This document shows, in pieces, positions 8,972 to 17,351 of a DNA stretch of 64,000 nt. The notes under the pieces were generated by a model. It saw nothing but the letters and a program-made list of their open reading frames with translations, ran no database searches and was not told the DNA's origin. The stretch is from Chryseobacterium sp. GTDB taxonomy: Bacteria; Bacteroidota; Bacteroidia; Flavobacteriales; Weeksellaceae. Position numbers and translations under genes: made by a program. The stretch is from the NCBI GenBank assembly GCA_031277615.1, contig JAITMC010000018.1, forward strand, positions 152,865 through 216,864. Direction: 5' to 3'. Every line of letters starts with the position of its first letter. Within the stretch, counting starts at the first letter, position 1.

Positions 8972-10111
8972 ATGAAAAAACTAAGTACGCTTTTTGTATT
9001 CATTCTATTACTAAAAATCACCACCATCATGGCACAGGAACAAAAAGCCAGAATACTGGTTCTCATCCATTCGGATAACGGAGGAACATATGAACTGGCA
9101 AAAGAAATAGCATCCGGAATAGAAAGCAGCGGAAGTGCTTCAGCAATCATCAAACAGGTGAAAGAATCTCCCAATGCAAAATTGAAAAACATCCCTGTAG
9201 CGGCAGTAGACGAATTGCCTTCTTATGACGGAATTGTTTTCGGGTCTCCCGTTTATTTCGGAAATATAAGTACAGGAATGAGCGAATTCCTTTCTAAAAC
9301 CGTAAACCTGTGGACGAATCATGCTCTTGAAGGAATGCCGGCCGCTGTGTTCATGTCAGCCGGCAGTGGAGCCGGAAAAGAACTGGCTTTACAGGCTTTC
9401 TGGAACAGTCTTGCCGTTCACGGAATGGTGCTGGTGTCCAACGGAATCAGAGGCTATGAAAATATGAATAAAACCATTCCGCAAGGCAACAGCGTACTCG
9501 GGATTACCAGTATGGCTTCTCTGAAAGACGTGGAAAGACCGACTAAAGATGAACGTATTCTTGCAGAATTGCAGGGCAGAAATTTTGCTAAAACAGCTTT
9601 GGCATTAAAAGGAACTTTTACTAAAAAAGCAACAGCAGCAATACCGGTTTCTGATGATATCAATTCTATTTTGAAGCAAAAAAACATTACCCTTCCACAG
9701 GTGCCCAAACCAGCCGGAAACTATAAGCCATTTGTACGCTCGGGTAACCTCATATTCATCAATCAGGTGGCATTGAAGGACGGAAAAATCCTTTATCCGG
9801 GCAAATTAGGTGTAGAAGTTAATGAACAGCAGGTAAAAGAAGCCACTAAAGCCACAATGCTCAATGTAATAGCCGTATTGAAAGAAGCGGTAGGCGGTGA
9901 TCTGAACAAAGTAAAACAATGCGTTCAGCTAACCGGAATTTTCAATACCAAAGACGATTATACAAAGCATGCTGATCTTATGAATGCCGCTTCTGATCTT
10001 ACCGTTGAGGTATTCGGGGAAAAAGGGAAACATGCGAGAGCTACTTTGGGAGCCTCTTCCATTCCTGTAAACTCATCCGTAGAGATCCAGGCAGTTTTTG
10101 AAGTGGAATAG
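8972..10111 (+). CDS. Exported flavodoxin/NADPH-FMN reductase-RidA fusion
   Basis: 379 residues with a Sec signal peptide (cleavage after IMAQ, about residue 21). Residues about 26-200 form a WrbA-like flavodoxin domain (HSDNGGTYELAKEI as the FMN phosphate loop, GSPVYFGNIS, SAGSGAGKE). Residues about 245-379 form a RidA/YjgF-like domain ending in VEIQAVFEVE. RidA proteins usually deaminate reactive enamines in the cytoplasm. An exported copy joined to a flavodoxin is unusual, and the FMN would have to be bound before or after export. It faces an AraC regulator. The domain assignments are firm; the joint function is unknown. Confidence 0.8.
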   Translation: MKKLSTLFVFILLLKITTIMAQEQKARILVLIHSDNGGTYELAKEIASGIESSGSASAIIKQVKESPNAKLKNIPVAAVDELPSYDGIVFGSPVYFGNISTGMSEFLSKTVNLWTNHALEGMPAAVFMSAGSGAGKELALQAFWNSLAVHGMVLVSNGIRGYENMNKTIPQGNSVLGITSMASLKDVERPTKDERILAELQGRNFAKTALALKGTFTKKATAAIPVSDDINSILKQKNITLPQVPKPAGNYKPFVRSGNLIFINQVALKDGKILYPGKLGVEVNEQQVKEATKATMLNVIAVLKEAVGGDLNKVKQCVQLTGIFNTKDDYTKHADLMNAASDLTVEVFGEKGKHARATLGASSIPVNSSVEIQAVFEVE

Positions 10112-10213
10112 ATCTTCCTGAACAGTACTATTTAATCTGCATTTGGATAGAGGCTGCTCCTCATCTAGTTGCAGATTTTTTGTTTTTAACCTAACAGTTT
10201 TCAAAAGCCTGTT

Positions 10214-10473
10214 AAAATGATTTCGACAGAGTCCCAAAGGGACGATTTAACCGAGAATCGGATATAATCCGATTACTAATAATCCGATTACCAAAATTTT
10301 CAGGTTCCAAAGGTTCATATTTCATTGATGTTATGATATTTTTCTCACGCAGATTCCGCAGATCTTAAGTTATACCAATAAAAATCTTTGATTTTTAAGC
10401 TTAAGTGATCTCTGTTTTCAAAGTAATTCAACTTAAAAATTCCTAAAGTCCGGAAACTTTTGCGCCTCATTGA
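10214..10473. repeat. 260-bp direct repeat, copy 1
   Basis: Copy 1 of a near-identical pair (copy 2 starts 382 bases later). It holds a small palindrome GTCCCAAAGGGAC, repeated TAATCCGATTA-type blocks and a CTCACGCAGATTCCGCAGAT segment like intergenic repeats common in flavobacteria. No convincing reading frame. Confidence 0.9.
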
Positions 10474-10505
10474 ATCTGTGATTTATGGCTAAAAGCGTCT
10501 TTTCA

Positions 10506-10575
10506 TTTCCCACAAATTCCGCTGATGCTTGTGAATATTTTTTCTCGCGCAGATTTCGCTGATGGCGCAGATCTT
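10506..10575. repeat. Short CGCAGAT-type intergenic repeat
   Basis: The stretch between the two long repeats has CACAAATTCCGCTGATG and CTCGCGCAGATTTCGCTGAT. It is a degenerate relative of the CGCAGAT block inside each 260-bp repeat and of the palindromes near 32.4 kb. Confidence 0.45.
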
Positions 10576-10595
10576 TGTTTGAAAAATCTGACAAT

Positions 10596-10856
10596 AAAAT
10601 GATTCCGACAGAGTCCCAAAGGGACGATTTAACCGAGAATCGGATATAATCCGATTACTAATAATCCGATTACCAAAATTATCAGGTTCCAAAGGTTCAT
10701 ATTTCATTGATGTTATGATATTTTTCTCACGCAGATTCTGCAGATCTTAAGTTATACCAATAAAAATCTTTGATTTTTAAGCTTAAGTGATCTCTGTTTT
10801 CAAAGTAATTCACTTAAAAATCCCTAAAGTGTCCGGAAACTTTTGCACCTCATTGA
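10596..10856. repeat. 260-bp direct repeat, copy 2
   Basis: Second copy, differing from the first at only a few bases and small indels (for example TTTCGACAG versus TTCCGACAG). Its end abuts the stop of the MocR-type gene at 10874. The 10112-10873 gap holds nothing else that I can support. Confidence 0.9.
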
Positions 10857-10873
10857 TACTCAACGAAGGTAAA

Positions 10874-12361
10874 TCACATCAGTGCTTTTGCATGCTGAGA
10901 CAGAATTTCCATACTCCGTGTCATCTCTTCAGCATTAAGGCTTCCAAAACCGATTCTCATTGCCGTAAGATCTTTGTTCTGATAGAGCAGTGTTTTAGGA
11001 ATAAAAAGATTATCCTTTGCACAATTCCGGCTCAGCTGCATCAGGTTGAAGGGAATTTTCCACTCCATCCAGAAGGCAAGTCCTCCGGAAGGTTTCTGGA
11101 AGGTGATAAGTTCTCCCAGATGTTCATGAATCAGCACTTCAAAATAATCTCTTCTTTCCTGATATACTTTTAAAGACTTTTTTAGGTAGCGGTGTATTTC
11201 GCCTTCCTCGATCATTTCTCCTAAAGCACGTTCCATCAGGATATCTCCCTGACGGTCTATAATACCCAGGTATTTCCGCATTTCCGCCATTAGATTTTCC
11301 GGGGCAACAATAAACCCGGTCCGAAATCCCGGAGCCAGAGATCTTCCGAAAGAACCGATATAGATCACCATGCCGTTTGTATCTGCACTGGCAAGTGGAA
11401 GGATAGGACTTTTATCATAATGGAATTCATAATCATAGTCATCTTCAAGAATAATAAAGCCATATTCATTAGCCAGCTCCAGCAGTTCCAATCGCCGCTG
11501 TGCACTCAGAGCAACCGTTGTAGGGTAGTGGTGGTGCGGGGTGAGATAAAGCATCCGTATACGCTGTTTTTTACAGGCTTCCTTTACACTTTCTACGATA
11601 ATTCCCTCATCATCTATCGGAAGTGAAACGATATGGACTCCTGATTTCTGGAAAATCATATTCACCGAGAAATAACTCAAAGCTCCTATCAGTACTGTAT
11701 CTCCTTCGGAAAGCAGCAGTTGGGAAACAATATAGATACTCATTTCGGTGCTTCTGGTAATGAGCAGATTATTTTTAGAGATCGGTAGACCCCGTGACAG
11801 GTTCAGGTAATGGGATAAATGCTGTTTAAAAAATTCACTTCCGTCGTGGTTGTAATGTCCGAGCATTTTCTGGTTGGATTTCCGTTTTAGAATAGAACTG
11901 TAGAATCTTGAATGTTGCCCGATCTGAGTCAGCCGGATGTCCGGAACTCCATCATTCAATATATATTCACAGTCTGAATGTTCAAACGGATTATCTAAAA
12001 TATTCGAGGTTTTAAAAGAAAACCCTGTCTTTTCGGGATAATTTCGGAGGCTGTTCTTCTCAAAATCTTTAACGCTTACCGGTTTTTCCTGATGTTCACC
12101 GATAATGAAAGTTCCTTTATTCGGCAGGCTTTCTACCCATCCCTGTGCGGAAAGTTCATCATAAACAGCTACAGCGGTATTCCGGTGAATGTCCAGAATC
12201 TCACTGAAGAGCCTGGTTCCGGGAAGCTTGGTTCCAATAGGAAGAAAACCTCTCTGTATGGCATTGATCAGCTGACCTGCAACCTGAAGATAAATCGAGG
12301 TCTCTGAATTTCTGTCAATTTCTATAAAACTTTGGTAAGGAATCTTAACCGGACTATCCAT
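10874..12361 (-). CDS. MocR-type (GntR/aminotransferase) regulator of the biotin locus
   Basis: 495 residues: an N-terminal GntR winged helix (about 15-85, including LPGTRLFSEILDIHRNTAV) and a class I aminotransferase-fold domain (about 130-490, with ILEDDYDYEFHY). MocR regulators normally hold PLP through a lysine in a GSFSKxLxPG motif. Here the motif reads GSFGRSLAPG, with Arg340 at the lysine position (codon at 11342-11344 on the minus strand), so an internal PLP aldimine cannot form. It is divergent from the biotin operon with a 65-base shared region, which suggests it controls that operon. The sensed ligand may be a pathway intermediate rather than PLP, but this is inference. Confidence 0.88.
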   Translation of the reverse strand: MDSPVKIPYQSFIEIDRNSETSIYLQVAGQLINAIQRGFLPIGTKLPGTRLFSEILDIHRNTAVAVYDELSAQGWVESLPNKGTFIIGEHQEKPVSVKDFEKNSLRNYPEKTGFSFKTSNILDNPFEHSDCEYILNDGVPDIRLTQIGQHSRFYSSILKRKSNQKMLGHYNHDGSEFFKQHLSHYLNLSRGLPISKNNLLITRSTEMSIYIVSQLLLSEGDTVLIGALSYFSVNMIFQKSGVHIVSLPIDDEGIIVESVKEACKKQRIRMLYLTPHHHYPTTVALSAQRRLELLELANEYGFIILEDDYDYEFHYDKSPILPLASADTNGMVIYIGSFGRSLAPGFRTGFIVAPENLMAEMRKYLGIIDRQGDILMERALGEMIEEGEIHRYLKKSLKVYQERRDYFEVLIHEHLGELITFQKPSGGLAFWMEWKIPFNLMQLSRNCAKDNLFIPKTLLYQNKDLTAMRIGFGSLNAEEMTRSMEILSQHAKALM

Positions 12362-12372
12362 AATATTAAAAC

Positions 12373-12409
12373 TGGTACCTTTTGATGGTCCGGCAATATA
12401 CTAATTTTG
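12373..12409 (+). promoter_or_regulatory. Biotin operon promoter with possible MocR direct repeats
   Basis: TTG at 12382-12384, a 17-base spacer and TAATTTTG at 12402-12409 match the Bacteroidota -33/-7 promoter and lie 18 bases before the first gene. TGGTACC (12373) and TGGTCCG (12386) are direct repeats 13 bases apart that flank the -33 box. They are candidate binding sites for the divergent MocR-type regulator. Confidence 0.55.
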
Positions 12410-12426
12410 GCTCAAAATAAAAATCT

Positions 12427-13050
12427 ATGGAATTTCACCATTTGCTTGAAAAGATTGTACAGGATAGCAGAACACATGCCAGATGGCTTAATACCCTTTC
12501 TTTTATGGAAAATGCAGGAGCCCGGAAGATATCAAAATGTGAACATCCTGTTTCCGTAAGCCTCATTCAGCTGAAGCATGCTGCCGAAGAACACCGTCAT
12601 GCCTATTACCTGAAAAAACAGATCGGTAAGATTGATCCGGAATACTGTAAAGCCTATGAAGACAAAGACCTGCTTGCTGCCACGGCTACCAGACAATACC
12701 TGCATTCACTGGATATCAAAGCCTGCAGATATCTCCAAAAGGTATTCACGCTGACCCGGGAGGAGCTGAAATATGCAGCTTATCTTTTCGTTACTTACGC
12801 TATTGAGGTAAGGGCTGATGAACTTTATCCCGTTTATCAGGATATTCTTACCAAAGAAGCTTCAAGAATTATGGTGAAATCAATTATTCTGGAGGAAGAA
12901 GGGCACCTTGAAGAAATGATCAGTCAGTTGAACGACTTTTCTGAAGACTGGAACATCCATGCAGAACATATTCTTTCCATGGAAAGAAACCTTTATACGA
13001 TATGGATGAATGCGATAGAGAAAGAAGTACTAAAGGTAAACTATGCTTAA
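12427..13050 (+). CDS. Ferritin-like di-iron protein leading the biotin operon
   Basis: A 207-residue all-helical protein. Two ExxH motifs (Glu55/His58 in AAEEHRH and Glu157/His160 in EEEGH) and a lone Glu127 between them match the ligand pattern of ferritin-like di-iron carboxylate proteins, which include oxygenases and hydroxylases. I do not recognise a named family. It is the first gene of the biotin operon, overlaps bioF by 8 bases and lies in the slot where other bacteria place the enzyme supplying the pimeloyl group (bioW, bioI, bioC/bioH). No such gene is seen elsewhere in this operon. A role in making or cleaving the pimeloyl precursor is a hypothesis. Confidence 0.72.
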   Translation: MEFHHLLEKIVQDSRTHARWLNTLSFMENAGARKISKCEHPVSVSLIQLKHAAEEHRHAYYLKKQIGKIDPEYCKAYEDKDLLAATATRQYLHSLDIKACRYLQKVFTLTREELKYAAYLFVTYAIEVRADELYPVYQDILTKEASRIMVKSIILEEEGHLEEMISQLNDFSEDWNIHAEHILSMERNLYTIWMNAIEKEVLKVNYA

Positions 13051-14143
13051 AAAACTTCAGGAAAGCCTTGATAAAAGAAAGGCATCCGGAATACTGAGAA
13101 CACTGCAGCCGAGAATTGGAGGAGCCGATTTTTACTCCAATGATTATTTGGGATTGGCAGGAAATACGGAACTTCAGACCAGACTTTTAACACAGGTTAT
13201 AGAAAAACCGGACCTTCTGTCGGGGAGTACAGGCTCAAGACTGATCAGTGGAAACAGCAATACGGTGTCGGAAACAGAAAAGTATATTGCCAAAGAGCAT
13301 CAGTATCCGGACGCTTTATTATTTTCTTCAGGTTATAATGCCAATTTAGCCTTGTTTTCTGCTCTCCCGGACCGTCATGATGCCATTATTGCTGATGAAC
13401 AGATTCACCGTTCCGTTCATGATGCGTGTAAAATGTCTCATGCTAAAAAATTGAAATTCAGGCATAATGATCTGAACCACCTGGAAGGCATTCTGAAAAG
13501 ACAGACCGGAAATTGCTTTATAGCTGCAGAAAGTCTGTATTCTATGGAGGGCGATCTTGCTCCGCTTCCGGAACTGGCTGAGCTGGCTGAAAAGTATGGG
13601 GCTTTCTTGATTATTGATGAAGCACATGCTTTCGGAGTTTTAGGCTATGGTTTGGTGCAGACCTACGGATTGCAGAAAAAGGTGGCAGTTACTGTAATCA
13701 CGTATGGAAAAGCGCTGGGGGCTCACGGTGCGGCGGTTTTGTGTAATGATACCGTAAAATCTTATTTGGTCAATTTTGCATCACCGTTTATCTACAGCAC
13801 TGCTGTTCAGGACTTCCAATGGATGGCTGTAAAAGAAGGCTATGAATTTGTAAAGGAAAATCCTCAGTTGGAGAAAAAGCTTCGGGAGAATATACAACAG
13901 TTCCGGAGACAGCAAATACCAACACCTTCTTCTGAAAAAAGCCCGGTGCAGGCCATTCTGATTCCGGATAATGAACGGTTAAAAACACTTCAGAACACTT
14001 TATCTATGAATGGTTTTTTAACCTATGCAGTATACAGTCCAACAGTAAAAACAGGCACAGAAAGACTAAGGTTATGCCTTCACAGCTTCAATACAGAAGA
14101 GGAAATTATAAAGCTAACGCAGATCATTAAACCATTTATTTAA
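13043..14143 (+). CDS. bioF: 8-amino-7-oxononanoate synthase
   Basis: Pyridoxal-phosphate enzyme of 366 residues (alpha-oxoamine synthase family) that joins a pimeloyl thioester to alanine to give 8-amino-7-oxononanoate. Family motifs are clear: FYSNDYLGLAG near 30, SGSTGSRLISG near 70, IIDEAHAFGVLG near 195 and the PLP-lysine motif TYGKALGAHG near 225. It is slightly shorter than E. coli BioF (384). Translation is coupled to the upstream di-iron gene by the overlap. A CoA-ligase-like use of another acyl donor cannot be excluded, but the operon makes the BioF role very likely. Confidence 0.92.
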   Translation: MLKKLQESLDKRKASGILRTLQPRIGGADFYSNDYLGLAGNTELQTRLLTQVIEKPDLLSGSTGSRLISGNSNTVSETEKYIAKEHQYPDALLFSSGYNANLALFSALPDRHDAIIADEQIHRSVHDACKMSHAKKLKFRHNDLNHLEGILKRQTGNCFIAAESLYSMEGDLAPLPELAELAEKYGAFLIIDEAHAFGVLGYGLVQTYGLQKKVAVTVITYGKALGAHGAAVLCNDTVKSYLVNFASPFIYSTAVQDFQWMAVKEGYEFVKENPQLEKKLRENIQQFRRQQIPTPSSEKSPVQAILIPDNERLKTLQNTLSMNGFLTYAVYSPTVKTGTERLRLCLHSFNTEEEIIKLTQIIKPFI

Positions 14144-14198
14144 AACAAAAAAAGAGAAGCTCCTGTTACGAAGGTAATCTGGCTTTTCAACCATCAAT

Positions 14199-14810
14199 AT
14201 GAAACTATTCATCACCGGAATCGGAACGGAAGTCGGGAAAACTATATGTTCCGCTGTTCTTACCCAATATTTTAAAGCAGATTACTGGAAACCCGTTCAG
14301 TCGGGGGACCTGGATTTTACAGACAGCCATAAAATAGCCGCATGGACAGATGTTAAAGTCTGCCATCCTGAAACCCACCGTCTGAAACTTGCTGCATCTC
14401 CCCATCAGTCGGCACGGGAAGAAAATGTACGGATCAGCCTTAATGATTTCCGATTGCCCGAAACAGAACGTCACCTTATCGTGGAAGGTGCCGGAGGAAT
14501 GATGGTTCCTCTTTCAGACAAAATCATGATGATCGACCTGATTGAGAAACTGGATATTCCTGTGGCATTGGTCATCCGGAATTATCTGGGCTGCATCAAT
14601 CACAGCTTATTGTCTCTGATGGCCCTTCAACAGAAAAAAATACAGCTGGAATATCTGGTCTTCAATGGAGATTTTCCTCCTGATACGGAAAGAGTAATCT
14701 CCGGATTTGTGACAGAGAAAACCCGCATCATCCGGATTCCTGAAATGAATCAACCCGACAAAGACAGCATCAGCGCTGCCGCAGAACAACTTTTAAAAAC
14801 AAATTTATGA
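14199..14810 (+). CDS. bioD: Dethiobiotin synthetase
   Basis: 203 residues. The ATP-binding P-loop appears near the start as GTEVGKT, followed by WKPVQSG and the EGAGGMMVP motif that binds ATP and the carbamate. It closes the ureido ring from 7,8-diaminononanoate and bicarbonate. The stop overlaps the bioB start (ATGA), so the two are translationally coupled. Confidence 0.95.
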   Translation: MKLFITGIGTEVGKTICSAVLTQYFKADYWKPVQSGDLDFTDSHKIAAWTDVKVCHPETHRLKLAASPHQSAREENVRISLNDFRLPETERHLIVEGAGGMMVPLSDKIMMIDLIEKLDIPVALVIRNYLGCINHSLLSLMALQQKKIQLEYLVFNGDFPPDTERVISGFVTEKTRIIRIPEMNQPDKDSISAAAEQLLKTNL

Positions 14811-15805
14811 GAATGGATACGAAAACAGAAATCAGAAACAACTGGACGAAAAAAGAAATTGAAGATATTTACCACCTGCCCCTTCTGGAGCTTATTTACA
14901 AGGCGGCAACCGTCCACCGTGAATGGCATGATCCGTCAGAAGTACAGGTTTCTACCCTGCTTTCCATAAAAACAGGAGGCTGCCCGGAAGACTGTTCCTA
15001 TTGCGGACAGGCAGCCCGTTATCATACCAATATCAAAGTACAGGCACTTCTGCCTACTGAAACCGTTATTGCCCACGCCCAAAAAGCAAAAGACAGCGGA
15101 TCATCCCGTTTCTGTATGGCGGCAGCATGGAGAGAAGTCCGGAATAACAGGGACTTTGACCGGGTTATTGATATGGTAAAAGGAGTGAACGAGCTGGGAA
15201 TGGAAGTGTGCTGTACACTCGGGATGCTTACTGAAGAACAGGCGGTACGTCTTCAGGAAGCGGGATTGTATGCCTATAACCATAATCTGGATACTTCAGA
15301 ACAGTATTACGAAGAAATTATTTCCACAAGAACTTTTGACAACAGGATCAATACCATCAATAATGTACGTAAGGCGGGAATTACAGTCTGTTCAGGAGGA
15401 ATTATCGGACTGGGTGAAACTCACGGAGACCGTATCTCTATGCTTCTTACCCTGGCCACAATGCCGAAACATCCGGAATCTGTTCCTATCAATGCTTTGG
15501 CAAGGGTAGAGGGAACCCCGCTCGAAAATAATGAAAAAGTAGATTCGTGGGAAATGGTAAGAATGATTGCCTCCGCAAGAATTGTAATGCCTTCCTCTAT
15601 GGTGAGACTGAGTGCCGGAAGAATTGAAATGACTGAAACTGAGCAGGCCTGGTGCTTTATGGCCGGAGCCAATTCCATCTTCACCGGAGAAAGAGAAACC
15701 CTTCTGGTTACCCCAAACCCGGGCGTATCCGAAGATATGAAGATGCTGCAAACCCTGGGGCTCAAACCCATGCCATCAAGCCGAAAAACGGAATCCTGTT
15801 GTTAA
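14807..15805 (+). CDS. bioB: Biotin synthase
   Basis: Radical-SAM enzyme of 332 residues that inserts sulphur into dethiobiotin. The radical [4Fe-4S] motif CPEDCSYC is at about 59-66, and the conserved [15 protein letters not shown]-like and AGANS segments are present. The length is usual for the family. Two in-frame starts (14807 and 14813) are close; the first overlaps bioD. Confidence 0.96.
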   Translation: MRMDTKTEIRNNWTKKEIEDIYHLPLLELIYKAATVHREWHDPSEVQVSTLLSIKTGGCPEDCSYCGQAARYHTNIKVQALLPTETVIAHAQKAKDSGSSRFCMAAAWREVRNNRDFDRVIDMVKGVNELGMEVCCTLGMLTEEQAVRLQEAGLYAYNHNLDTSEQYYEEIISTRTFDNRINTINNVRKAGITVCSGGIIGLGETHGDRISMLLTLATMPKHPESVPINALARVEGTPLENNEKVDSWEMVRMIASARIVMPSSMVRLSAGRIEMTETEQAWCFMAGANSIFTGERETLLVTPNPGVSEDMKMLQTLGLKPMPSSRKTESCC

Positions 15806-15823
15806 ACCTTTAAAAAATAGAAT

Positions 15824-15919
15824 ATGAATTTCTGGATCCTGATGATCATTATTCTGATATACATAATCAGACTGTTGTCTTATCTGATATCATACAGTGA
15901 AATTCATTCATTTTTCTGA
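15824..15919 (+). CDS. 31-residue membrane peptide between bioB and bioA
   Basis: A short open frame fills the bioB-bioA gap: start at 15824, stop at 15917-15919. It encodes one hydrophobic helix (WILMIIILIYIIRLLSYLI) with no charged residue except one Arg and one Glu. It could be a small membrane protein, for example an accessory to transport or enzyme docking, or a chance frame in AT-rich DNA. Spacing to both neighbours (18 bases each side) is consistent with an operon gene. Confidence 0.35.
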   Translation: MNFWILMIIILIYIIRLLSYLISYSEIHSFF

Positions 15920-15936
15920 TCTAAATTTTTTTTAAT

Positions 15937-17232
15937 ATGAACTCCCTTAAAGAAAGAGACAAAGCCGTCAACTGGCATCCTTATACCCAAATGAAAACGG
16001 CAGGTGATGCAGTTCCCATTATAAAGGGAAAAGGAGTTTACCTGTATGATGACCAAGGAAAAGCATACATTGATGCGGTATCATCCTGGTGGGTTACCTT
16101 ACACGGCCATGCCCATCCCTATATTGCTGAAAGAGTATTCCATCAGTTAAATACCCTGGAACAGGTAATTTTTGCAGGATTTACCCATGAGCCGGCCATT
16201 CAGCTGTCTGAAAACCTGTTGCAGCTGCTGCCGGACAACCAGAAAAAGACCTTTTATTCTGATAATGGCTCCACTGCGGTGGAGGCGGCCCTGAAAATGT
16301 GTATTCAGTATGCATATAACAAAGGACAGAAAAAAACAAAAATCCTGGCATTCAGAAATGCCTATCATGGGGATACTTTCGGGGCGATGTCCGTAAGTGG
16401 CAGAAGTGTCTGGACCCAGCCATTCGGGAATATGCTTTTTGAAGTCGTTTTTATTGATACTCCAAACCGCGGTAACCTTGACCGCTTAAAAAACCAGATC
16501 AGGGAAGCCGCTTCGGAAGCCGCCTGTTTTATTTATGAACCGCTGGTTCAGGGAGCAGCAGGAATGCTGATGTACGAAGCTGAGGATCTTAACGAGCTGA
16601 TGAAATATTGCAGGGAACTTCAGATATTAATGATTCAGGATGAGGTATTCACCGGTTTCGGAAGGACAGGGAAACTGTTTGCAGCCAATCATCTGTCTGA
16701 AGCTCCGGATATCATGTGTTTCTCCAAAGGACTGACGGGCGGAACGATGCCTATGGGAATTACTACCTGCTCTCAGGATATTTTCGACGCTTTTCTGTCT
16801 GATGACCAATACAAAACCCTTTTTCACGGCCATTCATTCACTGCCAGTCCTCTGGCCTGTACCGCGGCGCTGGCAAGCATGGAGCTCCTGTTGAGCGATA
16901 GCACGCAAACAGCCATAATGCGGATCTGTAAGCAGCATTCAGAATTTGCAGCAGTTCTTGCAGGACATCCGAATATTGAAAAGGTGAGACAGACAGGAAC
17001 CATTCTGGCTTTTGAATTTAAAACAGAAAAGAATACCTCTTATTTTAATGAAACCGGAAAGGTATTGTATAAAGAATTCCTGAAACGCGGAATCATTATG
17101 CGTCCGTTAGGAAATATTATGTACCTCGTGCCGCCTTATTGCATTGCTCCCGAAGAGCTGGATGAAGTGTATAGAAACATTGTTGAAGTCGTGGATCAGG
17201 TAAGCGCAGGCCAGGTTGTCTGTCAGCATTAA
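15937..17232 (+). CDS. bioA: Adenosylmethionine-8-amino-7-oxononanoate aminotransferase
   Basis: Class III aminotransferase of 431 residues that makes 7,8-diaminononanoate. Motifs typical of BioA: SSWWVTLHGHAHP near 50, NGSTAVEAALKM near 112, YHGDTFGAMS near 145, the PLP-aspartate in IQDEVFTGFGRTG near 235 and the PLP-lysine in FSKGLTGG near 268. The double tryptophan SSWW is a BioA marker. It is the last gene of the biotin operon and is followed by a candidate terminator. Confidence 0.95.
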   Translation: MNSLKERDKAVNWHPYTQMKTAGDAVPIIKGKGVYLYDDQGKAYIDAVSSWWVTLHGHAHPYIAERVFHQLNTLEQVIFAGFTHEPAIQLSENLLQLLPDNQKKTFYSDNGSTAVEAALKMCIQYAYNKGQKKTKILAFRNAYHGDTFGAMSVSGRSVWTQPFGNMLFEVVFIDTPNRGNLDRLKNQIREAASEAACFIYEPLVQGAAGMLMYEAEDLNELMKYCRELQILMIQDEVFTGFGRTGKLFAANHLSEAPDIMCFSKGLTGGTMPMGITTCSQDIFDAFLSDDQYKTLFHGHSFTASPLACTAALASMELLLSDSTQTAIMRICKQHSEFAAVLAGHPNIEKVRQTGTILAFEFKTEKNTSYFNETGKVLYKEFLKRGIIMRPLGNIMYLVPPYCIAPEELDEVYRNIVEVVDQVSAGQVVCQH

Positions 17233-17255
17233 TACAGATTAGCTATTCAATAAGA

Positions 17256-17298
17256 GCCTCCGGAATAGAATTATCCGATTCGTTTCCGGAAGCTTTGT
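17256..17298 (+). terminator. Candidate terminator after bioA
   Basis: GCCTCCGGAA and TTCCGGAAGC pair with a single mismatch around an 18-base loop, followed by TTTGTT. It is placed 24 bases after the bioA stop and upstream of the next gene. The long loop makes it a moderate candidate. Confidence 0.4.
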
Positions 17299-17351
17299 TC
17301 TAAACAGGCAATTGGCTTATTTTTTGGAGTTCCCATGCTAAATAACTTCCT

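Noticed and set aside
10787-11173. A 128-residue plus-strand frame at the end of the MocR gene
   Set aside because: It runs from the 260-bp repeat into the antisense of the MocR gene and has no domain or conserved start.
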